DNA of 64,000 bases from Saccharopolyspora shandongensis (GTDB lineage Bacteria; Actinomycetota; Actinomycetes; Mycobacteriales; Pseudonocardiaceae), in contig NZ_FNOK01000022.1 in assembly GCF_900106995.1 (NCBI RefSeq), positions 62,001 through 126,000 on the forward strand. Reading direction: 5' to 3'. Every line of letters begins with the position of its first letter. The stretch's first letter is position 1. Positions 19,120-27,785 of this stretch are shown here, piece by piece. The notes beneath the pieces are model-generated. The model did not search any database, was not told the DNA's origin, and saw only the letters and a program-made list of their open reading frames with translations. The translations under genes and the position numbers were made by a program.

Positions 19120-20364
19120 ATGACCGATGATCTGGGCGTGTCGCACGGAACCGGAACACCCGCTCTGACCGCGGTCGCAGATCACCAGTCGAAGATCGCC
19201 GCCCTGCTCGCCCCGACGCCGGTGGTGGTCAAGCCGCTGGCGGACTGCCTCGGGCTGGCCCTCGCCGCGGACCTGACCGCGCCGATCTCGCTGCCGCCGT
19301 TCGACAACTCCGCGATGGACGGCTACGCCGTCCGCTCCGTCGACCTGGCCGGCACGACGCCGGAGCAGCCGGTGCTGCTGCCGGTCCACGAGGACATCCC
19401 GGCCGGCCGGGTGGACGTGCCGCCGCTGCAGCCGGGCACCGCGCACCGGATCATGACCGGCGCCCAGATGCCGCCGGGCGCGGACGCGGTGATCCCGGTG
19501 GAACGCACCGACGGCGGTACCGAGCAGGTGCGGATGTTCGCCGCCGTGCAGCCGGGGGCGCACGTGCGCCGCGCGGGCGAGGACGTCACGGCGGGCGCCA
19601 CCGTGCTGGCGGCGGGCACCACGCTGGCGCCGTCGCAGCTGGGCGTCGCCGCCGCCGTCGGGGCCGCGGAACTGCCCGTGCACCGGCCGGTCCGGGTGCT
19701 GGTGCTGTCCACCGGATCGGAGCTGGTGGCGCCCGGCACGACCCTGCAGCCGGGGCAGATCTACGAGTCCAACGGCCTGATGCTGGCCGCCGCGGTGCGC
19801 GAGGCCGGCGGCGAGGCCACGCTGCTGCGGTTCGTGCCGGACGACGTCGAGGCCTTCCACGCCGCGCTCGCCCCGCACCTGGCCGACACCGACCTGCTGA
19901 TCACCTCCGGCGGCGTCAGCGCCGGGGCCTACGAGGTCGTCAAGGACGCGCTCACCGGCACCGGCGTCGAGTTCACCAAGGTCGCGATGCAGCCCGGGAT
20001 GCCGCAGGGCTGCGGCCGGTACCGGGACGGCGTCGCCGTGGTGACGCTGCCCGGCAACCCGGTCAGCGCGATGGTGTCGTTCGAGGTGTTCGTGCGGCCC
20101 GCGCTGCGCGCCGCGGCCGGGCACCTGGCCACCCGCCGCCCGGTGCGGCAGGCGAGGCTGACCGAGCCGCTGTCCGCGCCCGCGGGCAAGCGCCAGTACC
20201 GCCGGGGCCGGTTCGACCCGGCCACCGGCGGGGTGACGCTGCAGGGCGCGCCCGGCTCGCACCTGCTGGCGGGCCTGGCCAGGGCGAACTGCCTGCTGGA
20301 AATCCCCGAGGACGTGACCGAACTCGCCACGGGGTCCACAGTGGACGTAATGCTGCTGGAGTAG
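19120..20364 (+). CDS. moeA: Molybdopterin molybdenumtransferase MoeA
   Basis: 414 residues. Family signatures visible are PFDNSAMDGYA (about 65-75), HRIMTGAQMPPGADAVIPVE, VLVLSTGSELV and LLITSGGVSAGAYEVVKDAL, plus the C-terminal LPGNPVSAMVSFEVFVRP. MoeA inserts molybdate into adenylylated molybdopterin to finish the cofactor, which the cox hydroxylase in this window needs. The start ATG places the usual Asp-rich helix first; the ribosome site (gcgggggtgtcc) is weak. It stands at the position of moeA2 in M. tuberculosis, between groEL2 and psd. Confidence 0.94.
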   Translation: MTDDLGVSHGTGTPALTAVADHQSKIAALLAPTPVVVKPLADCLGLALAADLTAPISLPPFDNSAMDGYAVRSVDLAGTTPEQPVLLPVHEDIPAGRVDVPPLQPGTAHRIMTGAQMPPGADAVIPVERTDGGTEQVRMFAAVQPGAHVRRAGEDVTAGATVLAAGTTLAPSQLGVAAAVGAAELPVHRPVRVLVLSTGSELVAPGTTLQPGQIYESNGLMLAAAVREAGGEATLLRFVPDDVEAFHAALAPHLADTDLLITSGGVSAGAYEVVKDALTGTGVEFTKVAMQPGMPQGCGRYRDGVAVVTLPGNPVSAMVSFEVFVRPALRAAAGHLATRRPVRQARLTEPLSAPAGKRQYRRGRFDPATGGVTLQGAPGSHLLAGLARANCLLEIPEDVTELATGSTVDVMLLE

Positions 20365-20463
20365 CTCGCCCCGGGCACCCGGAAGATCATCTGGTTGACG
20401 GATGGCACCGGCGTCCCCAAGACTGCACCACCATCACCGACCACCCCTCCGGAGTTCTGCACC

Positions 20464-22449
20464 GTGCGTGGCCCCTGGCGCGCCGCCCTGGCGCTGGCGT
20501 TGCACATCGGCTTCTTCCTCGCGCCGATCGCGCTGGTCCTCGGGCTGCTCGCGATCTCGGCGTTCACCTTCCGATACGACCAGTCCAGCGGCATGAAGGC
20601 CGCGCTCGCGGCGGTCGCCGTCGGCGCGCTCTTCGCGATCGGGCTGCGCGCCGTGCTGCGCAGCCGGGTGCGGCCGCGCGGCGTGCGGCTGGACCGAGCG
20701 GAGCAGCCGCAGCTGTGGCGGATGGTGGAGTCGATCGCCGCCGACGCGGCCGCACCGCTGCCCGACGAAATCCGCATCACCTCCGACCCGACCGCGAACA
20801 TCCGCGAGGACACCGCGCTGCTGGGCCTGCGCATCCGGACCCGCTACCTGGAGCTCGGGCTGCCGCTGCTGGCCGCGCTGAACGTCAGCGAGCTGCGGGC
20901 CGTGGTGGCGCACGAGCTCGGCAGGCTGACCGGGCGCAGCAAGCTGACGGTCACCGCCTACCGGGCGTCGGCGAGCGTCGAGCGAACCGTCGACGGGCTC
21001 ACCGGCGGCCCCGTCAAATGGATGTTCACCGGCTACGCCCGGCTGTTCACCGCGATCGCGGCCACCACCGGCCACGACCTGGAGCTCGCCGCCGACGCCA
21101 TCGCGGTCCGGGAGGCGGGCACCCGCGCGGCCGCCACGGCGCTGCGGAAGCGGATCGCCATCGAGCTCGGCTGGCAGGAGTACTCCGACGAGTACCTCAG
21201 CATGGCCAAGGCCGTGGGCCACACGCCGGACGTGCTGCTGGGCTTCCGCAACTTCATGGAGCACCCGACCCGCAAACCGGAGCTCGCCGAGCGGGTCAAG
21301 AAGGCGATCGCCGAGGGCGAGGACGGCAGCCGCACCCACCTGCCCGCGCGCCGGCGCATCGAAGCGATGAAGCGGATCAAGGTCAGCGGCCGCGACATCG
21401 ACGACCGGCCCGCGTTCGCCTTGCTGCGCAACCCGCGCAAGAGCGTGCCGGACCTCGAAGACCGCCTGATGGTCGACGGCCTCAAGCGCCGGCTGGGCTG
21501 GCCGGAGCTGGCCCGGCTGGCCGGCGCCGCCCACGTCGCCGAGCGGGCCGCGCTGCTGAGTTCCGCCGTGGCGCAGAGCGGACTGCCGGTGGAACCGGCG
21601 ATCGCGGGCATCCTGCCCGCCATCCACCGCGGCCAGGGCCACGACCTGATCAACCCAGTGCTCAACCCCGGCCTGTGTCCGGAACGCATTGACGAGGCCG
21701 CCGTCGACACGCTGACCGAGCTGCTCGGCAGCGCCGTGGTGGACGCGCTGATCTGCGCCCGGCGGGCGCACCACGAGCTGGACTGGGGCGGCCCGTCGAC
21801 GGTGCGGCTGGCCAACGGGCAGCCGCTGGACCCGGACCGGCTGATCCGCCCGGCGGTGGCTGATCCCAGGCTGATCCCGGGCCTGCACCGGGCGCTGGTC
21901 GACCTCGGGGTGCCGATGACCCACGCGCGCCGCCCCGCCGCGGAGCCCGAGCCCTCGCTGGCCGGGATCGTCAGTCCGGTGCAGTGCACCGGCGGCAACT
22001 ACGACCTGCTGGTCACCGATCGCGGCCTGGTGCTGCTGCCCAGCTCCGCCAGCACCACGAAGCGCCTGCTGGCCGGCACGCTCGCCCGGTTCCGCAAGGC
22101 GGAGCAGGAGCAGCTCGCCGAGCTGGCCGCCACGCCGATCGGCGAGCTCCGGGAGCGGCCCGGCGCGCAGTGGGTGGACAGCCGGGACGTGGCCCGCGCG
22201 CGGCTGGACCAGGACCGCGCGGGCTGGTCGCTGTCGCTGGAGTTGTACCTGGACGAGTACGCGGTGTCCGAGCTGGACGACATCGGCGTGCAGGACGGCG
22301 AGGACGGCGTGTCCGAGCTGGTGCTGCGCAGCACGGCCGATGGCGTGGAGCACGGCGACCCGTACCGGGGTCTCGGCGAGCTGATGGGGGCGCGGATGAA
22401 CCTCGACGAGACCGACGACACGAATGAGGGAGAAGGGCCAGGGTTCTGA
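20464..22449 (+). CDS. M48-family metalloprotease homologue with degenerate zinc site
   Basis: 661 residues from GTG at 20464, chosen because CGGAG lies 9 nt upstream and the product then begins directly with the membrane helix (RAALALALHIGFFLAPIALV). A TTG at 20395 would add 23 residues. Two N-terminal helices precede an M48-like domain. The zinc motif reads HELGR (150-154), not HELGH, and the later ELEAD motif reads ELAAD (207-211). Thus the second His and the third-ligand Glu are both missing, so peptidase activity is doubtful. The C-terminal 400 residues match no family I can name. Confidence 0.75.
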   Translation: MRGPWRAALALALHIGFFLAPIALVLGLLAISAFTFRYDQSSGMKAALAAVAVGALFAIGLRAVLRSRVRPRGVRLDRAEQPQLWRMVESIAADAAAPLPDEIRITSDPTANIREDTALLGLRIRTRYLELGLPLLAALNVSELRAVVAHELGRLTGRSKLTVTAYRASASVERTVDGLTGGPVKWMFTGYARLFTAIAATTGHDLELAADAIAVREAGTRAAATALRKRIAIELGWQEYSDEYLSMAKAVGHTPDVLLGFRNFMEHPTRKPELAERVKKAIAEGEDGSRTHLPARRRIEAMKRIKVSGRDIDDRPAFALLRNPRKSVPDLEDRLMVDGLKRRLGWPELARLAGAAHVAERAALLSSAVAQSGLPVEPAIAGILPAIHRGQGHDLINPVLNPGLCPERIDEAAVDTLTELLGSAVVDALICARRAHHELDWGGPSTVRLANGQPLDPDRLIRPAVADPRLIPGLHRALVDLGVPMTHARRPAAEPEPSLAGIVSPVQCTGGNYDLLVTDRGLVLLPSSASTTKRLLAGTLARFRKAEQEQLAELAATPIGELRERPGAQWVDSRDVARARLDQDRAGWSLSLELYLDEYAVSELDDIGVQDGEDGVSELVLRSTADGVEHGDPYRGLGELMGARMNLDETDDTNEGEGPGF

Positions 22450-22567
22450 TGACTCTTCGTCATGTAACGGCGCCGTGAGGTCCTCCAAAAGCGGCTACGG
22501 ACATTTTGTGAACTCAATTACACTGGAAACCGCGTAACGAACCGTCGCCCAAATACATCTCCTAGAC

Positions 22568-22700
22568 GTCCGCACAAACCCACTACCGCTTGCCAGTGGG
22601 GGCGGACACACCGAGGACCGTGCGCCGTCGGGGGGTGCACGGACCACACCGGGGAGGCCGTCCGACGTCTACGGGGAGACGTCGAACGGCCTCCTCGCTT
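22568..22700 (+). ncRNA. Candidate structured small RNA with strong terminator, upstream of psd
   Basis: The 482 bp between the M48-like gene and psd contains three hairpins in a row. The first pairs GTCCGC (22568) with GCGGAC (22602), enclosing CCCACT/AGTGGG. The second pairs CCGTGC (22618) with GCACGG (22637) around a loop with six Gs. The third (22654-22693) is a 17-bp stem with one mismatch, followed by ctcgcttt, a good terminator. The terminator lies 200 bp past the upstream stop and 230 bp before psd, so it suits a small RNA or leader better than either gene. I know no family that fits. Confidence 0.45.
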
Positions 22701-22931
22701 TACATCACCCGACCGGGTTACCTGGGCGGCGCGTTGGCGGTAGCATCCCGGAAACGGATAGACGCAGGTCAGCAGGGTAGTTCTTGATCAACTACGCCCC
22801 CTGGCGTCGGTTGACGTGAGGCGTCCGCGATGCTGTACCGACGACGGCACCGGTCGGCGCTCGGCGTTCGCGCCGGAGAACCGGCCGAACCGCCGCACCA
22901 TAGACCGCCGACGCAGGGGCGTAGCACCTCG

Positions 22932-23654
22932 ATGAGCACCGCCGAAGAACCGAAGAAGAACCTGCTGGCGCACCTCGCCGCGCTGGCCCGCGACACCATC
23001 CCGCCGATGCACCCGGCAGGCCGCCCGTTCGTGCTCGGCGCCGCCATCGCGACCCTCCTGCTGCGCCGCCGCTGGCGCGCGGCGGGTGTGCTCGGCGGCA
23101 TCGTCACCGCCTGGTGCGCGTGGTTCTTCCGCGAGCCAGTCCGCACCACGCCCAGCCGCGAGGGACTCGCCGTCGCGCCCGCCGACGGCACGATCTCGCA
23201 CATCGAGCCCGCGGTGCCGCCGGCCGAGCTGGGCCTCGGCGACGAGCCGATGACCCGCATCAGCGCCTTCCTGACGATCTTCGACGTGCACGTCCAGCGG
23301 ATCCCGCTGAGCGGCAAGGTCGAGACCATCGCCTACCGCCCGGGCAAGTTCCTCTCCGCCGACCTGGACAAGGCCAGCGAGGACAACGAGCGCAACTCGA
23401 TGGTCATCCGCGCCGACGACGGCACCCAGGTCGCCGTGGTGCAGATCGCCGGCCTCGTGGCCCGCCGCATCGTCTGCTCCGTCTCCGAGGGCGACGTGCT
23501 GCAGGCCGGCAACACCTACGGGCTGATCCGGTTCGGCTCCCGGGTGGACCTCTACGTGCCCACCGGCAGCCGGATCCTGGTCGAGCCCGGCCAGCGCACC
23601 ATCGGCGGGGAGACCGCCCTCGCCGAGCTGCCTCGGGGGACGCATTCCTCATGA
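22932..23654 (+). CDS. psd: Phosphatidylserine decarboxylase proenzyme (short, PSD-A type)
   Basis: 240 residues from ATG 22932 (MSTAEEPKK). A membrane helix region lies at about 30-68. The self-cleavage site is G202-S203 in RFGSRVDLYVP; the serine becomes the pyruvoyl group of the small subunit, as in short PSD-A enzymes. The enzyme converts phosphatidylserine to phosphatidylethanolamine at the membrane. The stop overlaps the pssA start (ATGA), so the two steps of phosphatidylethanolamine synthesis are coupled. Upstream in-frame starts exist but lack a ribosome site and conserved sequence. Confidence 0.93.
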   Translation: MSTAEEPKKNLLAHLAALARDTIPPMHPAGRPFVLGAAIATLLLRRRWRAAGVLGGIVTAWCAWFFREPVRTTPSREGLAVAPADGTISHIEPAVPPAELGLGDEPMTRISAFLTIFDVHVQRIPLSGKVETIAYRPGKFLSADLDKASEDNERNSMVIRADDGTQVAVVQIAGLVARRIVCSVSEGDVLQAGNTYGLIRFGSRVDLYVPTGSRILVEPGQRTIGGETALAELPRGTHSS

Positions 23655-24592
23655 GCATGCACAGCGCCCCCGGCATCCGGCTGCTGCCCAACGCGATCAC
23701 CGTGCTGGCGATGTGCGCCGGGCTGTCGGCGGTCCAGTTCGCGCTCAACGGCCAGCTCACCGGCGCGATCGCGGCCGTCGCGGTCGCGGCGGTGCTCGAC
23801 GGCCTGGACGGGCGGATCGCGCGGCTGCTCGACGCCACCTCCAAGATGGGCGCCGAACTGGACTCGCTGTCCGACGCGATGTCCTTCGGCGTCGCCCCGG
23901 CGCTGACGCTGTACGCCTGGCAGCTGCAGGACAACCGCGTCGGCTGGGTGGTCTCGCTGATCTTCGCGGTGTGCATGGTGCTCCGGCTGGCGCGGTTCAA
24001 CACGCTGCTCGACGACGCCGACCAGCCGCCGTACGCCAAGGAGTTCTTCGTCGGCGTGCCGGCCCCGGCGGCCGGGCTGCTCGGGCTGCTGCCGATCGTC
24101 CTGACCGCGCACTTCGGCTACCTGGGCTGGTGGGCGAACCAGAACGTGGTGATGGTCTGGATGGTGCTGATCGCGGCGCTGATGGTCAGCCGGGTGCCGA
24201 CGCTGTCGCTGAAGACCGTGAAGGTGCCGCCGAGGGCGGCGGCACCGCTGCTGGTGCTGGTAGCGCTGCTGGCGGCGGGAATAATCATGTTCCCGCTGAT
24301 CTCGCTGGCGATCGCCATGGTGATCTACCTCCTGCACATCCCGTACGCGGTCTACCGCCACAACTGGCTGGCCAAGCACCCGGAGGCGTGGAGCGCACCG
24401 CCGCGAGAGCGGCGTGCGATCCGCCGGCGCACCCAACGCCGGCTCGGCCTGCGCCCACCGCTGCGCCGCAGCGTGGCGGGCGCCGCCAGGCGCGTCCGCC
24501 TACCGCGACGCCACAGCCACCCGGACGGACCCCGCCGCAGCTGGCGGCGCCTGGAGTTACGGCGCAGCCGCAACGACGGCCCCCGCCGCTAA
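23651..24592 (+). CDS. pssA: CDP-diacylglycerol-serine O-phosphatidyltransferase PssA
   Basis: 313 residues. The CDP-alcohol phosphotransferase motif is complete: DG..GR.AR.LD..S..G..LDSLSD, from about residue 50 to 76. About eight membrane helices follow to residue 235. It makes phosphatidylserine, the substrate of Psd. The last 70 residues are a very basic tail (ERRAIRRRTQRR and onward) beyond the usual catalytic domain, likely cytoplasmic and perhaps lipid-binding. Start overlaps the psd stop by 4 bp. Confidence 0.93.
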   Translation: MSMHSAPGIRLLPNAITVLAMCAGLSAVQFALNGQLTGAIAAVAVAAVLDGLDGRIARLLDATSKMGAELDSLSDAMSFGVAPALTLYAWQLQDNRVGWVVSLIFAVCMVLRLARFNTLLDDADQPPYAKEFFVGVPAPAAGLLGLLPIVLTAHFGYLGWWANQNVVMVWMVLIAALMVSRVPTLSLKTVKVPPRAAAPLLVLVALLAAGIIMFPLISLAIAMVIYLLHIPYAVYRHNWLAKHPEAWSAPPRERRAIRRRTQRRLGLRPPLRRSVAGAARRVRLPRRHSHPDGPRRSWRRLELRRSRNDGPRR

Positions 24593-24675
24593 CGACCCAC
24601 CCCCGAAGGCGCCGCCCGGCGCAGCCCGGCCCGGCTCGGCGGGGCCCGGCGCGCGGGGCTCCTCCCAGCGGGGTT

Positions 24676-24822
24676 CCGCAATTCAATGGAAATCGAAGGT
24701 CCGATTTCCATTGAATTGCGGAAGTTGTCCACAGGCACCCCCGGGTTGTCCACATCCTTCGGCGTGTCCGGGGCACGACACACCCGTGGGTCCGCAGTTT
24801 CAATTGAAACTGCGGACCCACG
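24676..24822. repeat. Palindrome pair flanking two TTGTCCACA boxes downstream of pssA
   Basis: The 296 bp between pssA and the AAA ATPase holds a 20-bp perfect stem (24676-24695 with 24702-24721, 6-nt loop aaggtc), two TTGTCCACA words at 24725-24733 and 24746-24754 (21 bp apart, two helical turns), and a perfect 38-bp palindrome at 24785-24822 centred on TTTCAATTGAAA. The loop and flank of the first hairpin recur at the end of repeat copy B (31820), and the TTTCAATTGAAA centre recurs at 60768. No gene is seen here. Confidence 0.8.
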
Positions 24823-24888
24823 TTCCGCCGGGCCCTGCGTCGGGCGTTGGCGGCGTCGGTGCCGGTTCCGCGCGGTTAAGCTCGCGGC

Positions 24889-27087
24889 GTGCCGTCGATA
24901 ACGCTGACCGCTCGACTCTCCCCGTCCGCCAAGGACACCCGGCGCGGCGTCGTTCGCCTGCATCCCGAGGTGCTCGACGCCCTGGGATTGCGGCCGTGGA
25001 ACGCCGTGCAGCTGACCGGTGCCCGGGTCACCGTGGCGCTGGCCGCCGCGGCCGCGCCCGGCAGCCCGACCGGGGTGCTGCTGCTCGACGACGTGGCGTT
25101 GATGAACCTCGGCCTCACCGAAGGCGCCGAGGTGGGCGTCGCGCCCGTGCAGGTCTCCGCCGCGAAGCGGGTGAACATCGCGGGTTCCCAGCTCGCCCGC
25201 GCCACCGTTGCTCCCGAGACCGTGCGGATGGCGTTGACCGGCAAGGTCTTCGGGACCGGCGACACCGTGTCGCTGCTGCCCCAGGACGTCGCGCCGGCGA
25301 CCACCGCGAACGCCGGCGAGGTGCGCCGGAAGCTCGCCACCGCCATCGGCATGACCTGGACCAACGAGCTGATCACCATCGCCGCCACCGAACCGCCCGG
25401 CGCGGTGGCCGTGCAACCGTCCACAGTGGTCGAATGGCGGGGCGGCGCCGCACCGGCGGACGCCCCCGCCCCGCCGGCCGCGCCGCAACCGGCGCCGGTC
25501 GAACCGGCCGAGCAGGCGGTCCCGGTCGCCGACCTGGTCGGCTCCCGCGACACCGCGAAGCGCCTCACCGAATGGCTGCGGCTGGCCTTCGAGCAGCCCG
25601 AGCTGCTGCGCCGCCTCGGCGCCGAACCGCACCTCGGCGTGCTGCTCAGCGGCCCGGCCGGCGTCGGCAAGGCCACCCTAGCCCGCGCCGTGACGAGCGC
25701 GATCGGCGCGGAGCTCGTCGAACTCGCCGCGCCCAGCGTCGCGGCGCTCGAACCGCGCACCGCGGCCCAACGCCTCCAGGACGCGATCAACCGCGCCACC
25801 AGCGCAACCGGCAACTGCGTGCTGCTGCTGACCGACGTCGAGAGCCTCCTGCCGGGCACCGAGCCGCCGCCCCTGGCGACCGTGGCGCTCGACGCGATCC
25901 GTGGCGCGATCGGCACCGACCGGCTCGCCGTGGTCGTCACCAGCTCGCAGCCGCAGGCGATCGACCCCAGGCTGCGGGAGCCGGGCCTGGTGGACCGGGA
26001 GCTCACCCTCGGCCTGCCCGACGACGCCACCCGCGCGGATCTGCTGCGGGTGCTGCTGCGCAACGCGCCGTTGGCCGAGGACGTGCAGCTCGCCGAGGTC
26101 GCCGAGCGCGCCCCGGGGTTCGTCGTCGCCGACCTGGTGGCGCTGTGCCGGGAAGCGGCGGTCGGCGCGGCGTTGCGGCACCAGGACGACACCGCCGATC
26201 CCCGCATCCGGCAGCAGGACCTCCTCGACGCGCTGGCCTCGGTCCGCCCCATTTCGATGTCCACATCGGACAACCTGCAGACCGGCGGGCTGACGCTGGA
26301 CGACGTCGGCGACATGACCGAGGTGAAGCAGGCCCTCACCGAGACGGTGCTCTGGCCGCTGCAGTACCCGGATTCGTTCACCCGGCTCGGCGTCGAGCCG
26401 CCGCGCGGCGTGCTGCTGTACGGGCCGCCGGGCTGCGGCAAGACGTTCCTGGTGCGCGCCCTGGCCGGCAGCGGGCGGCTGAACGTGCTCGTGGTCAAGG
26501 GCGCGGAGCTGATGGACAAGTGGGTCGGCGAGTCCGAGCGGGCGGTCCGCGAGCTGTTCCTGCGGGCCGCCAACGCGGCCCCGACGCTGGTGTTCCTCGA
26601 CGAGGTGGATGCGCTGGCGCCGCGCCGCGGCCAGTCCTCGGACTCCGGCGTGGCGGACCGGGTGGTCGCGGCGCTGCTGACGGAGCTCGACGGCGTGGAG
26701 CCGATGCGCGACGTGGTCGTCCTCGGCGCGACGAACCGTCCTGAGCTGGTCGATCCCGCCCTGCTCCGCCCTGGACGCCTGGAGCGCCTCGTCTACGTCC
26801 CGCCGCCGGACGCGGAGGCCCGCGAGGCGATCCTGCGCGCGGCGGCGAAGAACACGCCCTTGGCGTCCGATGTGGACCTCGCCGCCCTGGCGGCCGGGCT
26901 GGACGGCTACTCCGCCGCCGACTGCGCGGCCCTGATCCGCGAGGCGGCCCTGACCGCGATGCGCGAATCCCTTTCCGCGGCGGAGGTTTCGGCCGCGCAC
27001 CTCGCGACGGCCCGGAAGGCGGTCCGGCCCTCCCTCGACCCGGCCCAGCTCGCGTCCCTGGAGGCCTACGCCACCAACCGCGCCTGA
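24889..27087 (+). CDS. CDC48/VAT-type AAA ATPase with two AAA modules
   Basis: 732 residues from GTG. An N-domain (about 1-180) resembling the double-psi barrel of CDC48/VAT is followed by a Pro/Ala linker and two AAA modules. D1 has Walker A GPAGVGKAT (about 255) but its Walker B ends TDVE instead of DE, so it should bind but hardly hydrolyse ATP. D2 has GPPGCGKT (about 511) and FLDEVDAL (about 569), both canonical, with sensor GATNRPELVDPALLRPGR. It is probably an unfoldase. It follows psd-pssA as Rv0435c does in M. tuberculosis, suggesting a conserved but unknown link. Confidence 0.9.
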   Translation: MPSITLTARLSPSAKDTRRGVVRLHPEVLDALGLRPWNAVQLTGARVTVALAAAAAPGSPTGVLLLDDVALMNLGLTEGAEVGVAPVQVSAAKRVNIAGSQLARATVAPETVRMALTGKVFGTGDTVSLLPQDVAPATTANAGEVRRKLATAIGMTWTNELITIAATEPPGAVAVQPSTVVEWRGGAAPADAPAPPAAPQPAPVEPAEQAVPVADLVGSRDTAKRLTEWLRLAFEQPELLRRLGAEPHLGVLLSGPAGVGKATLARAVTSAIGAELVELAAPSVAALEPRTAAQRLQDAINRATSATGNCVLLLTDVESLLPGTEPPPLATVALDAIRGAIGTDRLAVVVTSSQPQAIDPRLREPGLVDRELTLGLPDDATRADLLRVLLRNAPLAEDVQLAEVAERAPGFVVADLVALCREAAVGAALRHQDDTADPRIRQQDLLDALASVRPISMSTSDNLQTGGLTLDDVGDMTEVKQALTETVLWPLQYPDSFTRLGVEPPRGVLLYGPPGCGKTFLVRALAGSGRLNVLVVKGAELMDKWVGESERAVRELFLRAANAAPTLVFLDEVDALAPRRGQSSDSGVADRVVAALLTELDGVEPMRDVVVLGATNRPELVDPALLRPGRLERLVYVPPPDAEAREAILRAAAKNTPLASDVDLAALAAGLDGYSAADCAALIREAALTAMRESLSAAEVSAAHLATARKAVRPSLDPAQLASLEAYATNRA

Positions 27088-27113
27088 CCGCGCGATTCCG
27101 CGAAGCCCGGTGG

Positions 27114-27141
27114 CGGCGCGATCCCTCTCGAAATCGCGCCG
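27114..27141. terminator. Hairpin between the convergent AAA ATPase and LytR_C genes
   Basis: A 9-bp stem (CGGCGCGAT with ATCGCGCCG) closes on a 10-nt loop, 27 bp after the ATPase stop and 12 bp before the opposing stop. It could end transcription both ways. Confidence 0.6.
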
Positions 27142-27152
27142 TCACCGGCGGG

Positions 27153-27785
27153 TCACTTGGCGGCGACCGTGCCCTTGTAGTCGTTGGTGATGATGGCGAT
27201 CAGGCCCGGCGTCGCGTCCTGGATGCCGTCGAAGCGGGGCTCGGAGCGCGCCCCGAAGTGGGCCGCCATGTCCTTCGCCTGCTGCTCCTCGACCGTGCCC
27301 GGCCGGAAGTAGATCGTCGTGGTGGGGATGCGCCCCGCCGAGTAGTTGCCGACCTCCGGAACCTCGTAGCCGGTGCTCCGGAAGTCCTCCGCGGCGCGGT
27401 GCGCCAGCCCGCTGATGGTGCTGTTGTTGTAGACGCGCACCAGGATCTTGCCCGTCACGTTGCCGGAACCGACCGGCACGTCCTGGTTCTGAGTGCCCTG
27501 CGGCGGCGGAGTGTCCTGTGTGGCCGGTGGCGGCGCGACGGGCGGCGCGAGCGGCGTCGTGGCGGCGGGCGGCACCACCGCGGACTCGGCGGGAGGGTTC
27601 TGCGCCAGCGAGGTGATTGGTGGGTTGTTGCCCGGTTCCGGGGGCAGCGGTTGGGCCGTGTTCGCCGTGTTACCGCCGGAAACCAGCGTGGCGATGCCGA
27701 TGACGCCCGCGATCGCACCGGCACCGATCAGGCCGAAGCCGATGATCTTGGCCTTGGCCGGTCCGGTGGGTTCCCCTGAAGTCAT
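27153..27785 (-). CDS. LytR C-terminal domain membrane protein (Rv0431-like)
   Basis: 210 residues. One N-terminal membrane helix (about 17-37, IIGFGLIGAGAIAGVIGIAT) is followed by a long Pro-rich spacer (about 45-110) and a LytR_C domain beginning ILVRVYNNSTISGLAHRAAEDF. It is probably exported with its N-terminus in the cytoplasm, acting at the cell wall. The start codon overlaps the stop of the upstream DUF3263 gene by one base (TGATG), so they are co-translated. The same pair (Rv0430-Rv0431) is found next to def in M. tuberculosis. Confidence 0.88.
   Translation of the reverse strand: MTSGEPTGPAKAKIIGFGLIGAGAIAGVIGIATLVSGGNTANTAQPLPPEPGNNPPITSLAQNPPAESAVVPPAATTPLAPPVAPPPATQDTPPPQGTQNQDVPVGSGNVTGKILVRVYNNSTISGLAHRAAEDFRSTGYEVPEVGNYSAGRIPTTTIYFRPGTVEEQQAKDMAAHFGARSEPRFDGIQDATPGLIAIITNDYKGTVAAK

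Noticed and set aside
22515..22531. A Crp-like site (TGTGA-N6-TTACA) upstream of psd
   Set aside because: Only one half-site matches well and no regulator or promoter evidence supports it.
22590..22787. A 65-codon open frame upstream of psd
   Set aside because: It runs through three strong hairpins, lacks a ribosome site and has biased composition; a structured RNA explains the region better.
24725..24754. A replication origin, because of two DnaA-like boxes
   Set aside because: Only two boxes are present, there is no dnaA, dnaN, rpmH or AT-rich unwinding region, and neighbours are ordinary core genes.
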